Of a stretch of 64,000 nucleotides of DNA, positions 13,613 through 25,883 are shown one piece after another (the stretch's first letter is position 1; each line of letters opens with the position of its first letter). A program made the translations under genes and the position numbers. Source of the DNA: Gerris lacustris (lineage: Eukaryota; Arthropoda; Insecta; Hemiptera; Gerridae); contig OX578278.1 in assembly GCA_951217055.1 (NCBI GenBank), positions 43,041,574-43,105,573 on the forward strand, read 5' to 3'. The notes below the pieces were generated by a model. That model made no database searches, had not been told where the DNA came from, and worked only from the letters and a program-made list of their open reading frames with translations.

Positions 13613-15822
13613 GTGGGTAGGCCCTACCGAGAGTGGTAGAGGGAGACCCTATCTATACCAAGAACGGGCAGACTCGATTAAGCACCTTCTATATCTTCCT
13701 AAATCCCAATTCCTATATCTTCCCTACTCGTGTAACGCTTTTCGAGGTTATGTGCCATAGCCGAGACATGAAAATGTCTAAAAAATAAAAAAATGTTTGA
13801 CGTCATAACAATTTTATCTTTTTTGTGTGGAATTTTAAAAAATGTTGAGTAAAAATTACTCTGCAGAATGAGATAAGCCTTTCAGACCTAATGTGGAAAA
13901 CTGTGGATTTGAATATTTCCCATTAAAAGCTTTGATTTAAGTAGATAAATATTTGCAAAAAGTAAATAATACATTAACGCATATAAATTGTTAGATTTTG
14001 TTTAACAATTGATTTATTTTAATGAATTATTAATTCTTATTTTTATTTTACATATGTATTTGTGTATTTTGTTAGATTTACTTCCAACCTTTTATTTTAA
14101 TATTCAATTATTTTTACTCATTCTGTTTTAAGTACAAGACATTTTTGAGGTAGGTTCATAAATTTGATGTGCTAATAATATTGGCTTGATATTATTGTAA
14201 TAGACTTTATTTTTTTAGTCTTGTGTAATTTGTTTAAGGAAATTTTTCATTGAAGTATTCTAGCGCTTTGAGGGCTTTGTTGGTCTAAAAATGTTTTCTT
14301 TTATAACTAAGCCACTAGATGTATTAGATTTTGCGACAGCAGTTAAAAATATTGATTGCTTGATTGTCTTTTTTTCCTTTAATCCGGAATCTTTTTAATT
14401 TGAACCATAAATATTATTGATAAATCAATTCTTTTGAATCATATAATATATTTATATGATTAAATCAATCTAAATAGCCAGGCTATCAGGAGTCAGTTTT
14501 AGTTACATAGAATTGAAATCCTTTCAATAATCGTTTGTTTTATTTGGTACTTAATCACTTGCTGGATTATTATTACTTGATTATTGTTACTTGAGTGGAT
14601 GTATGGTATGATTTAAGATTATTTAAAAACCTTAGTTATTCTAAAGCCAGGTGCCTAAATGTGTATATCAGCTACGATTACACGTTATTGAGTCCAAAAT
14701 TGGTTAAACTTTTCTTAATGTAAGAATTACCACATTTAGCTCGTATAAGATATGTGGCTTTTACTCGAGTTAAAAATGGTGGGTAACGCTTACACCTTAA
14801 TGGCAGTTTGAGGCATTTGAAGGAAGTTGGTTTAAGAAAGAGCTATTAACATAGTAGGGTAAATAAGGTTTGTATCGAAGTACTTTCAACACGGGATATA
14901 GGGATCACTTCTCTTCCTACCTTATAGCGTTTAACTTAAAAATAACAAACTTAAGGATAAACTTTAAATGGCTTTTAGCGAAACCTTTTGTTAATGGGAG
15001 TTTGTTTGAAAGTAGGTGTTATGGCTGCTAATGCGAATTTAGTCTGAACTAAAGTTATAAAGATGAGGTCAAGGTTGGATCCCGTCGTGGTTTCTGAAGC
15101 TTTCAAGTTTTGAATTAAAGGCTAGCCGGAGGTAATTTCGTTTTCCCGACGACACGGCACGATAAAGGACAGTTTTATATACCTTTAGACTTTCCCAGTG
15201 GCAAGCAAGTCGAGTTTTATAATATATAATGGCCGCTATTGTTCCTGGGGGTGAAGCAGAGCAACGTTCGACTACACACGACTTGACCCGAGCGGTAAAC
15301 TTCTATTCGGTAAAGTTCTCCCTTGTAGAACTCTGACTGCTTTGAGTTGATGTGGTCTGGAAACCACATCTAAATAAACCCTCCCCTTCCTTGAAAGCTG
15401 CCTTCATCCAAGAAGAAGAAATAGAATTGGAAGTCGTGGAAACTCTCTTAAATCTAACTTTGATTTATTATGCTCATAGCTCGATAACTTATTCAATATT
15501 GTGTTATTTTGAATTATTTCTACCATCGGTGCCAAATACACTCTTTTTCGTCTCTGTATAATTTTATTTAAAATATTCGGGGTCTCATATTGAATAATTC
15601 ATGTTTTACCTTGAGCAATGAAACAAGAATCATTATTGATTCTTGTATATTCTCAGGAGAGAAGAGAGAGTGCACTCCTGAGACGAAATGTTTACTACGT
15701 GTCATCATAATTAAAAATTCAGCTGTTCAAAATAAAAGCGACTTAATTAAAATTGTCCTAGGTTGTAAACTAACAATACCTATTATTTAGTTTTTTTCTT
15801 TTGTTGTCCCTTTTATATTAAC
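13613..15822. other. anonymous non-repeat DNA
   Basis: No recognisable gene, TIR or tandem structure was found. The segment at about 15000-15450 is somewhat less AT-rich and has a 69-codon open frame (15352-15561) with no family signature. It could hold a host exon, but nothing decides it. Confidence 0.4.
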
Positions 15823-15891
15823 TATAGGTGTAGAAGTGGGCCGTGAAGGGTAATAAAAAGATGTGGTTTAATTTTTCGAAATGGCTATATA

Positions 15892-16500
15892 GATGCGAAA
15901 CTAACTGAAACGTTCTTAAAACAAAATAGTAATATCATAATATCAAGAGCGGATAAAAGTAACATTACTATTATTATGACTAAAGATATGTATGAAGATA
16001 AAATTAATTCATTACTAAATGATAATAATTTGTACAGAAAAGTAAGATGCGACCCGGATAACAAATTAGAAGATATCAAAAAAGAATATAAAAAAATAAC
16101 CCAAAAACTGCTTGATAAAAAATATATAAACAAAGAGGAAAAAGCCAAACTAAATATAAATATCAGCTGTTTTGCCAAAACATACGGCCTTCCGAAAACT
16201 CAAAAAAATAGATATCCCACTTAGACCAATAGTTAGTAACAACAACTCACCAACAGAAAAACTCACTAAATTTATAACTCCCTCACTAGACTTTCTATGC
16301 AAAAATAACCCGTATGACTAAAAAAATGCTATAGATATCAAAAACGCCTTACAAAATTTAGTTATAAATAAAGACGAATCTATTATATCCTTAGATATCA
16401 AATCTTTGTTCACCAGTATCCCGTTACAAGAAGTTTACAGAATTATACAATCAAAATGGGAACATATCGCTCCACACACTAGACTTAATAAAATTCATTT
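15892..16500 (+). pseudogene. Penelope-like RT, N-terminal part (frameshifted)
   Basis: From 15892 the frame reads IIISRADKSNITIIM, the RADKGN-type motif of Penelope RTs. It continues to CFAKTYGLPKTQK (the YGLPKxHK block). A one-base shift in the A-run near 16205-16210 moves it to the frame reading IDIPLRPIVSNNNSPTEKL, the (I)PLRPIVS motif. After an in-frame stop near 16320 this continues ISLDIKSLFTSIPL, where DIxSLFTxIPL is the first catalytic Asp block and its Asp is intact. A second one-base shift near 16500 leads into the following frame. No methionine start is evident before the RADKSN block. Confidence 0.85.
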
Positions 16501-17597
16501 GTGGTAAAAATTATATACTTTACAACCAGCAACTTTATAGACAACTTAACGGCACTCCAATGGGTAGTTGTATTTCAACGAACATAAGCGGAATCTTTAT
16601 TAACGATCTTATAACACAAGCCTTAACTAAACTACAGGAAAAACCAAAATTCATAGCTAAGTACGTAGATCATCTCATCATAACCACGAAAAATTCTTAT
16701 ATAGACGAAACCCTCAAAATATTTAACAACCAACATAAAAATATCGTTTTTACCATGGAAAAAGAAATAAATAACAAAATTAATTATTTGGACATAACCT
16801 TAATCAAAGAAAAAGATGGAAAAATATCTACTATGTGGTATGAAAAAGACATTAAAAAAGGATTGTTCCTCAACTACTTTTCTAGTCACCCTTTCAGTCA
16901 TAAACGTAATTCTGTACTCAACTTGATAAAAAAATCTAAAGCTCTTACTGACCCTAAATACATACCCGCGCTAAAAAACTTAATCTATAAAAAATTAGAA
17001 AAAAATAGTTACCCGATCAAATTGATTAATAAATTTTGGTATACTGCTGCTGCTCATACAACCCCTAAGGACCCAATAGACAATATTAAATACTACAAAT
17101 CCCTCACATACATAAAAGGCCTTTCAGAAAATATACAAAAAACCTTCAATGATTTTGACTGCAATAGACTTAAATTTGGTTTAAAACCAGTTAATAAAAT
17201 AAAAAACTCATTCCACCACAAATTAAAAGATAAAACTGAAAAATTAAAAAGATCAAATGTAATTTATCAAATTAAATGTAAAGACTGCGACCATGTATAT
17301 ATCGGGGAAACCATGCAAAAACTAGAGAGCAGATTAAAACAACATATATATGACATAAGAGCCCAAAATGACAAAACTGCGCTGGCCGTCCATATAAAAA
17401 ATAATAATCATAAAATAGACCTGGATAACATAAAAATATTGGACACAGAAATAAATGAATCTTAAAGAAAATATCTTGAAGCCGCGTACATAGCCTTAAC
17501 AAGTAACACCATAAACTTTAAAGCAGAAGAAAAAGACAAAGAAAAAGCAAAAGACATTAATAAATTCTACTCAGCTATCCTAAACATAAAAAAATAA
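16500..17597 (+). pseudogene. Penelope-like RT palm plus GIY-YIG endonuclease
   Basis: The frame enters with LYRQLNGTPMGSCIS; GxPMGS is a conserved RT motif. The longest uninterrupted part, from Met at 16560 to a stop at 17463-17465, is 301 codons. The palm catalytic box is YVDH at residues 35-38, whereas active enzymes have two Asp. The C-terminal domain starts with IYQIKCKDC, then HVYIGET with YIG at 247-249, R258 and H262, matching the Penelope GIY-YIG nuclease with its upstream CxxC pair. After the stop the same frame continues RKYLEAAYIALTSNTINF to a second stop at 17595-17597. That is the expected end of the nuclease, so the first stop is a single-codon lesion. An intact protein would nick DNA and prime cDNA synthesis at the target. 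Confidence 0.9.
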
Positions 17598-18144
17598 CAC
17601 ATAATGTCTAATCAAATCATATTTCCCGCTTCGAACCTAATATACATTTCTCCGTTTAAATTAAATTATAATAAAACGTAAAATAATACACTCATAATAG
17701 ATGACGGATAAAATATTAATAGCTCATAGTATTAAACAAATAAAAAGAAATAAATTTTAGATTTTCCAGTGTTAGATGTTTACATCTTATACATATTAGT
17801 AGGTTAAACCCAGGTTACCTCAAGCTTCTATGTGATATTTTTTGTTTTTATTCGTTTTTAATTGTTTTAATTGTTAATTGTTACTGTTTTACATATGTCA
17901 TGTTTCTTTAAACCAGTTAGTTTAGAGTTTAGTAGGAGAGTGACGTCTAAAGACGAATCTAATTATTTAGATGAGACTAATAATTTTTTAAACATGTAAC
18001 CAAACCTTCGTTTACCGGTAGGTTCTGTTAACATTAATTATTTTATTTGATCAAAATTGGTTTTCTTGTGTATAGTCTATAGTTTATTTATTTTTTCCCC
18101 TAGTCAGAACTGTATTTATATGAAGTTAAAATGATGTTTCAGGT

Positions 18145-18180
18145 TCAGGCACGCCTATGCCCCGGAGTGGGGCGAAATAT
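18145..18180 (+). ncRNA. conserved hairpin-GAAA motif at the Penelope 3' end
   Basis: The stem GCCCC/GGGGC with a 5-base loop (18159-18173) is directly followed by GAAA and TATAGCC, and preceded by CAGGCACGCCTAT. The copy at 2766-2810 keeps every element and pairs GCCTC with GAGGC. Penelope elements are known to carry small hammerhead ribozymes in their terminal repeats. The GAAA after a stem fits stem II/stem III of that fold and ATAT could form a dimeric stem III. The CTGATGA box of a standard hammerhead is not present, so the function is unproven. Confidence 0.35.
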
Positions 18181-18244
18181 AGCCATTTCGAAAAATTAAA
18201 CCACATCTTTTTATTACCCTTCACGGCCCACTTCTACACCTATA

Positions 18245-21200
18245 ACAATATTATTGTTTATAGTTTTATTTGTATCTAGATAAAATTATAAAACTGTTTG
18301 GATTCTCTCTAGCGTTGTGACCTAAGGATATTTTAAGCCGATATGAAGATGTGAAAGCCTGATGTATTAATAATAATTTGACTATAATTTAGTGCAATAT
18401 TATCTCGCATATAATACGCAGGCTCAATTTAGGGCTGACTTTACTTTCTAATCAAACCTCAAATAACGTGGTTGTACGCGCAACTTGTTTCGTGGTTGTG
18501 TGAGGATGTCGGGCTATTAGAATCTATTAGGCAGCTCGAGACGTGATTTATGTATCTTTAGGTATTTTTTAAGAGGAAAAAAACGTAGAACTGATATATG
18601 AACAGTAACTCTAGTGATAACTGGAAACGATAATAATAATTCGTTGAAGGCGGTCGGGCCTTTCGGGACAACATTTAAATAAAAATAGTTAGGGAGTTTA
18701 AATAAAAATAGGCTGCGGTATTTTAAAATGTTATAATCAAAAAACCATGTTTTAATTCTGTTTAATTTAAAATAAAATGAGTTGATCTCTTTTAAAGATT
18801 TTATAATTCAACGTAAATAAGATTGCTAAAAATAGACACACTATTATTACTTGAACGGCTTCACTTGGTTAATTGTGTAAAATAAAATATAAACAATAAG
18901 ACAAAATCAAGTATTAAGAGGCATTTCCTTTGTAAAAAGAAACATTTACGTTCATATTTTCTTACATGTAGTGTTGCAGTTTGTCATATTATGATGGTTA
19001 TTTTTCAATTACCTACCTATAACGACAAAAAGACTAGTTGAAAAAATCTGTCACCAATTGTTTTCTCTCGCGTGTAATATGCACCCCGATTTTAGAAGAA
19101 AAAGAGGTAAAAATTGTACGTATGATACGCCGCAAGATTTTACGGTAAATTTTAGTTGGAGTCAACGTTATTTTATTAAATTTTGCAATGACAAATATAG
19201 TTTTTAATGTAATTAATATGACTTGTCTCTTGTCTAACGACTATTTAATGGCGCTGGTTGCTATCCTAATTCTAAAATAAACTGTACGTTACAATAATTT
19301 AAAAACAGAAAGAGATTAAGTTAGAGGTTTAAAATTAAAAAAAAAACAAAAAAAACGGAACATTCTCAGAAATGCTCGAAAAACAGACTTAGTTAATAAA
19401 TGGTCTTTTGAAAAATTATAATTATTCTCGATTGGTTCAAGAGAATAATACTAAATTGCTTGGTATATAGCTTTTTTAACAGTAAATACAATGAACCCTT
19501 GTATTCAATACCTTAATTGCTCATCATTAAGTACTGTGCACTTGTTTTAAAAAGGGAAAAATAGTGTGGCATGAAATAAAACAAAAGGATCTAATTAAAA
19601 TGTCAACTTTAAGTGGACACTCCTCATACTCGTGTCGAGTATTCTACCTTCTAAATGATTTTTGCACTAAAGGCTTCTCTGTCTCAACGGTGGAATGTGC
19701 TTGGACTGAAGTGTTTTCTAGGTGGACTGTAGACAATTAATATTCTGTACAGAGAAGATTAAAAAACATTTTTTTTTTTTTTTTTTTCATTACTTCTAGG
19801 CAAATGAAAAATACAATTAATGTTTTATCTTGTAAGGGTGTTGTGAGATTGTGATTCTGAGAATCCCTAATTTTTATCCTTCAGATTGTTGGTTTGAAAA
19901 AGGGAAAAAGTTTTTGGTACACGGAGTTATTTATTTTTTTTTTTTGTTAAAAAATATTTTTTCTTGTAGAGTTATTCTTTTTTCCCGTTGTCCTCCCTCA
20001 CCCTCTACCCTATGGAAGTCTTTTGTCTAAGAGAATAGAAGCGTTCCTTGGTTGCCTTACGTCATCAGATGACAGCCTGCCCTTCTCCCTTCAACTTTCA
20101 AATAAAATGAACATCCCGCCCTCCTTGCAAAATAAAGAATACTCTGAATAAAAACCTGATGCTTTTCTCCTTCCATCCCTTGAGTACTAGAGCTGTCTTT
20201 TCTGGCCCGTGAGTAATTTATAACGCTTACCGCTTACACATACACACAAGTTCATGGTATTATACTCGTTTTTTCATTTTTTTAACCTCCATACTTCCAT
20301 ACTGTTGTATAAACCCTAGTAAGAGATGTAGATGTATTTTTTTTCTGTCTGCTTCTATTTATATTTACAGCCCAATTCACTTTTAATCTTAATGCCCATT
20401 GCTTCTCTTTCTATATATTTGTATAGTTTTAGGCTTTACATATTTTTGGGTTAAAATAATTAAATATTATATTATAAACAATGAAATTTTAATAATAGTA
20501 ACTTGAAATTTTTAATTAATTATTATAATTAAGAAAGCAATTAAATTTACCCTTGAGCTAGTTGTGTTTTAATGTGGATTTTTTTTTATAAAAAGTTCAA
20601 ATGTGTTGTAAAATAAACTTTTGTTGAATTAGCTATTGAAAAGTAAGAAACGCTTGAAAAGGAGGAAAAACGTATGAAGGAATAAATGAGAAAGAAGAAA
20701 TGGAATTGAACATTATATGAATAACAGTCTTGTATGTAGGAAAAGAGGACTGTGGACATTTTAGTGTTGTTTGAAATGTACCAGTGTTTTATTATTAACT
20801 TAGATCAAGGCAAGTCTGGATGTATGGTCTAGATCCTTCTTGTCTCCGATAAAATCTAACTTATAAATTAAGTTAAATTCTAACCGACTTTTATTGTCCC
20901 TACTTATTTTATTGCCTCTTTAATTGCTTTTAAAACTATTTATTTGTCTGTTAATAGTTCTTTATTCTATTAAGATATGTTACGATTACACTCGGTTTCT
21001 GTTGAAGGGATTATTGATATGTCATCACAATTAAATATTTAGAATGTATTCGTACATTCTTTTAAAGTAAAAGTGGTTGTTTTCTGACTTCAAGGTCCGG
21101 GATTGGAGTTATTTTGTATTGAAACTAGAAATATCAAATGATTCCCCGAAAACTAAAAAAGTACTCGTGTAATAGAATATTGGAGTCATCCTCCAAAATC

Positions 21201-21589
21201 TTCATCGGGCTTTACTTCGGCGGCATCTTTTTGACGTGTCACAGCCATCTGATTCTTTTAGCTTTGATTTTTTAATTGAAGATATCCAGGTTGCTTATAG
21301 CTGACATATCGCCGTTGGCCTCTATAGCGTGGACTAACCCATCTTCGTAAGCTTTTTTTATTGGAATAATTAACTCATCTGTATAATAAACTTTAATTAA
21401 TAAATCAGTTGCTCAAACCCGTTCTATTTATTTAACTAGGTGCAATGCAGTTGTCTGCTTGCAATATTGAGCTGAGCGTGCAATTTAATCTTAAACAATA
21501 AACAGCTGAAATCGGATCAAATATAGTAATATTTCTAATTTTTAATTAAAAAGCATTTTTTTTACTAATTTTCTATTTTACCCCCCTCT
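18245..21589. other. anonymous AT-rich DNA
   Basis: No gene, TIR or tandem array was recognised on either strand. T-runs of 10-16 bases occur at about 19768-19787 and 19927-19945. Stop codons are dense in all frames. Confidence 0.45.
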
Positions 21590-21874
21590 TAAATGAAAAT
21601 ATGAAAAAAGTGAACATAACAACAATAACTGTAGTCTTAAAGAGCTTTCCAAAGACATGCATCATGAAGGGCAAATACTATTTTAACTTTTGTACCTCGT
21701 ACCCCTGTGTACCATTTTGAACCATTTCAGATTTATACCTTCCTGTGGTTGGTCACTATGACCTTGCAAATTTTGTGCGGATTGGTTCAGCCGTTTAGGA
21801 GGAGTATGTGCCCAACCAAATGCTCAGCTCAATAACTAGCTTTCACCACGCGCTCCGCGCGGGGCTCATGCTAG
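21590..21874 (+). mobile_element. Helitron-like 3' end
   Basis: The segment ends in a GC hairpin (ACGCGCTCCGCGCGGGG, 21847-21863) about seven bases before CTAG at 21871-21874. This is the layout of a Helitron 3' terminus, a hairpin then CTRR. The base after CTAG is G rather than the usual T, which weakens the call. Upstream, at 21600-21720, lies an inverted copy of the module repeated at 55.3-58.1 kb (GTACCCCTGTGTACC, and AAAGAGCTTT near the cat-box). Confidence 0.4.
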
Positions 21875-22493
21875 GTATTAGTAGCTATGTTTCCTATTGT
21901 CATGTAGGCCTAGCAATTGAATGAAATGCTTAAATAGTTTTGTTTCCAAGCCTTCTAGGAATAAAATTAGGAGTATATTATACATCATTCATTTCGTTAC
22001 TAAGAATATAATATTCTCCAAATCGTAGTTTGGAGTCTATCTATATATTTAAAAAATAGCCAATAGAAACTAATTAATATGTATAATAATTAATAAAAAT
22101 ACTAAATAATTGTATAATAAATAAGAAAATAAACGTCGTAAAAACCAATTAGACTGGGAAGTCATTGAACAATCATCAACTATGATGGTGCATTAATTTA
22201 ATTACCAGTCTCTTCTCTCAATACGGCAGTTGCACAAGTAAATATTATACTTACTTACATATTATACTTGCTTAAATATTATACTACAAATAATAACTCT
22301 AGTTCTAGAAAATATAATTAAATAATAAATACTCGATTTATAGAGCAATAGTGTGAGGTTTAAGCACCCCAATCAGAGATTAAATCGGTCAACAATTGCG
22401 GACGCCCTAAAGCCTAGCCCACACTAGAAGACATTAACTCAGAGACAATGTCTAGCGGTTTGTCTATAGACGTCGGCTAGACATGGGCTAGAC

Positions 22494-23585
22494 CAGGGCT
22501 TCCCAACCTTTTTCCTTCATGGACCCCTTTTAAAAAAAATTGTTTCTTCATCGACCCCCTTGCATTTTTCTATTAATATATGTACTGTACAGCATAAAAC
22601 GTCATACGTACTAATAATTGCACTTAAAAATCTTTAAGATAACAATTTGGGCTAAGAACTTTGACCAAAAATTAAAAGATGTGGTTTTATTTAAGATTTC
22701 AGATAACAGATATGAACTTGATTTCAGATATATCGATATTGTAGTTGGACAAAAGTTCGATTTTTATTAATTTGGTCATTGTGTGATATATTGATATTTA
22801 TTATTTTAAATATTTGGCCGGAAATTACCTATATCATCGTATAGTCACTATATCTAACATAACATATCTTCTTTTAATTGTTTTAAGTGTTCAGTGTAAA
22901 TTTTCCAAAACTTTCAAAACAAATATATGTTCACCTGTAGTGTGCATTTGTAACAGTTTGCTGAAAGAAATTCTTCGTCGTTTCTCTTAATCTGGAGCTT
23001 TATAGCTCCAGATTAAACACAGTCAAGGATCTTTGATATTATTATCGAAGATCCTCGACTGTGTTTTTCTCCAATGTGTGATAATATCGAATATAATAAT
23101 ACATAATATCGAATATGTAACATCAAAATACTATGTTTCTACAAAAAGTGGTTTCGTCTGACTGCACAGAAAATTTACTGTTTTGCAATTTAGTATCTTG
23201 TGACATTTCATCCATAGGACGTTGTATGGAGGAATTACTGTGCGGAATACTTTTTAAAACTGGTTCAGGGTTCATTTTCATGGCAGTTTTTATTTCCTCT
23301 TTTATTGCTGATGAGCGATATTATTTTTTCACCAGTGGTATGTGGATATCAGGCTTTTGCAATTAACAAATAAATATTGTAAGAGCCTTCTAATCCATCA
23401 TTATTTACAGAAGTTGACGGCTTAAGAAATTATTTAATTTCTGCTTTAGAACGATACGCTAATTTTTCGTTTAGATTCTTGAAATAATTAATATTCTACC
23501 TTTTAAATTTATCAACGACCCCCAATAGACCCCTGAATACTATAGACCCCCAAGGGGTCCCCCTGGACCCCGTTGGGAATCCCTG
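22494..23585. mobile_element. hAT-family element with 8-bp target duplication
   Basis: The 1092-bp element starts CAGGGCTTCCCAACC and ends with the imperfect inverse GTTGGGAATCCCTG. It is flanked on both sides by GGCTAGAC (22486-22493 and 23586-23593). An 8-bp duplication plus CAGGG termini identifies hAT. The subterminal parts, rich in GACCCC, are also inverted relative to each other. The 77-codon frame at 23133-23366 shows no hAT transposase motif that I can identify, so this is treated as a non-autonomous copy. Confidence 0.9.
22987..23066. repeat. two consecutive hairpins inside the hAT element
   Basis: A perfect 13-bp stem, TTAATCTGGAGCT with loop TTAT (22987-23016), is followed at once by a second stem. 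That one pairs ACACAGTCAAGGATCTTTG with an inverted near-copy ending at 23066. Both sit near the centre of the element. Confidence 0.85.
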
Positions 23586-23800
23586 GGCTAGACAATCGGT
23601 GTCTACAGTCTCGTTGCTAGACCAAAAATCGCATGTCTATGGTTTTCCAAATGGTAGACACGGTGCAACGGTAGTCATATTGCGCAACGTGTCTACAAGT
23701 GTGGACGCCAGACCTAGACAATAGACGGTCTCAGAAGACGTCTACACGTTGCGCAACATGTCTATGAGACCGTCTATAGTCATGTATCCGTCATGAAAAA

Positions 23801-25331
23801 GTATCCAATTTTTTTTTTTTTAATTCTGACCAATGTACAGACAAAACTTTAATTTTATATAGGTCTATAGATATAGGCTGGACCTGACCTCATTATTATT
23901 GTCCCATCTATTTTCCAACTAGGAAGTATTTATTAGCATATAAGTAACTAACTACTTCTTTGAGTAAAATTTGCATTTTAGTCCAATATATTACATTTTT
24001 GAATGTATGAGGTACCTAAGTCTGTTGTGTGTGCAGTGCGGAGTCCAAACAACTGTTATTCTTCTGAAAATAAGATAAATAATTATCTAGTTTCCGAGAT
24101 ATTGAATGAGTTCACTGGAAATCAAAACAGGTCTTAGTAAACTACCACCTTTCAAATCGTAGTAGGATGACATTTTTTATAAAATTTATTATTCATAACA
24201 GATTAATTTAATATGATATATTTTTGAAGTTAAATACAGTTTATGAGAAAGTTTTGTTTCGAAGTTTTGTTCGAGTTTTCATTTCGATTTTTCCTGTTTC
24301 GTTTTGTTGATCCGAATAAAATTCTCCCGTATATTCTCGGCATAGGAGGGGAGATACGGTTGTTCCTACATAAATGTTAGCCTGTTGTGAAACGAACCCA
24401 GGTGTTCTGTTGGGTAAGCTCGGAGGTATAAAATGTCCCTGGCTATATCGAGATCTAGGAGTCTGCAATGTCCCTAGAGAGGCTAAGTATTGCCTCGGGC
24501 CTCAACTTATGCTTTGTAATCCTACTGTCGGAGCCTTTGAATCAGCTGCTAGTATTCCTCCTGGACCTTTCTGAATCAGCTAACAAAACCTTTCTCACAA
24601 AATTCTATTGTTTATTCGTCAATAAATACACCGATTTTCCGATAGCTATATTCTCAGCATATATTTCAAATGTCAGGAAAGAATAATTATTAGTCATTAA
24701 TTGATATCTTGCCTAAATAGTATTTTTATTATATTTGTTTCGAGTATAGATCATACAATTTTTTATATTGTTATACTGTAAATTCTACTTACATACTATA
24801 ATAATTGATATTTGATTTTAATAGATTATAAATGGACCCATTTTCTTATAAAAATCTTCAAATATATAAATTAGGAGGCGTCAAAGCTTTATAAATTGGA
24901 GTAATTAATAATTGCTATGAAATAAAAATAAAAGGTTTTCTAGGATAAATCTATAGTTTTTGAGAAAACAGCGTTAATAGTTAATAGTAAGCGGAAAGAG
25001 ACCGGCGGTTCCATTTTCCACTGGGAAAGAGTTATTTTCTACTGTGAATATTGATCAAATGTGCCATAATAATTAAATGTATCCACTAAAACCCGAAATA
25101 TCTAATAAACGTACTTTTGTATACGAGAGGACAAAGAAGAACAGCAGGTTGAAGAATTTCTGTATATATCGGATAAATTTATACAATAATCAAAATTTTA
25201 ATTTTTAAATAATGAATCCTGGTCAATTTAAAATATTGTGTGGATCAATGCTGAATTAGTAAGAATTAAATTTTAACCAGCGTATGTATTTGTTATTTTA
25301 ACTTTTACACTGATTTTTTAGATATTTTTTC
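23801..25331. other. anonymous DNA without recognisable gene
   Basis: Short open frames at 24374-24686 in two overlapping plus frames have no domain signature. Local base composition at 24300-24580 is less AT-rich than its surroundings and could reflect an exon or an old repeat; nothing decides between them. Confidence 0.4.
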
Positions 25332-25883
25332 TTCCGAGCTTACCGAAGTTAACGCGGAAGCATTGTGATCAAAATTTTTTCATGTCTTCGATTTCAAAAA
25401 TACCAAGACAGAAATTCGTTTCAGACATCGTGGAACATTTTTGGTCTCGTGTCTTGTCTGTCGGTCTGTTTGTTGTTGAACATTTTTGCAAACCAACAAA
25501 CCTTAAAAACTACTCCCGATTTTGATATAATGGGGATACGGTATCGGTCATAATTAGGTAATAATTATAATTTTCAACCTTCTGCGCTTATGGGTTCTCT
25601 TATCTATATGCGCACAACCATACATTTATTTACACCTACATCTTTAAAAGGACTCATCTGTTTTTTAAGACTTTTGGATGGTTTGTCGAAAGTAGCTTAC
25701 AGATGGTTTCATATTAATTTCCGTCGGGGTAATAAACGTCTGCGCTACTTAAATATTGCTAAATTGAGACTCATCTTTGATTTTGAAACTTAAATAAAAG
25801 ACGGTTCTTAAAAGCACAAAATCATTAAAGTACGTGAGAGGACACGGGGAAGCTATGTGCCACACAAATTGGCTGACTATTTT
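25332..25883 (+). repeat. dispersed repeat family A copy
   Basis: The copy starts with the TTCCGAGCTTACCGAAG hairpin (one arm disrupted) and keeps TTTCAGACATCGTGGAAC, the GTCTGTCGGTCTG patch, TTTTGATATAATGGGG and the CATATG/CGCACAACCATAC box. It ends GGAAGCTATGTGCCACAC then TTGGCTGAC. Its length is close to that of the copy at 7195-7796. Confidence 0.7.

Larger units (their letters stand above)
15823..18244 (+). mobile_element. Penelope-like element, bounded by 68-bp perfect inverted repeats
   Basis: The first 68 bp (15823-15890) are repeated as an exact inverted copy at 18177-18244. Between them lies one degenerate plus-strand frame: an N-terminal RT portion, the RT palm and a GIY-YIG endonuclease. 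This order is diagnostic of endonuclease-bearing Penelope-like retroelements, and inverted-plus-direct terminal repeats are a known peculiarity of the group. Downstream of the frame (17598-18176) is about 0.58 kb of AT-rich untranslated sequence ending in a hairpin at 18159-18173. A 3' scrap of the same family lies at 2766-2870. The copy is inactive because of frameshifts, stops and a lost catalytic residue. Confidence 0.85.
22385..23800. mobile_element. GTCTAGAC-rich repeat, host of a hAT insertion
   Basis: Both sides of the hAT element (22385-22493 and 23594-23800) are dense in variants of GTCTAGAC, GTCTATAG and TAGACAC. They include an inverted pair AGACGGTCTCA/TGAGACCGTCT at about 23723-23775 and two GTTGCGCAAC-type palindromes. 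Removing the hAT element and one target copy joins the flanks into one roughly 320-bp repeat. It looks like a MITE with subterminal motif arrays; its exact ends are not clear. Confidence 0.5.

Noticed and set aside
13485..13760. Glycine-rich 91-codon frame
   Set aside because: The glycines come from two poly-G runs, and the remainder has no domain.
15885..16178. 97-codon minus-strand frame with hydrophobic residues resembling a membrane protein
   Set aside because: It lies antisense to the Penelope RT N-terminal region, and AT-rich antisense frames are naturally rich in Phe, Leu, Ile and Ser.
17272..17502. 76-codon minus-strand Cys-rich frame
   Set aside because: Antisense shadow of the GIY-YIG domain, which is clear on the plus strand.
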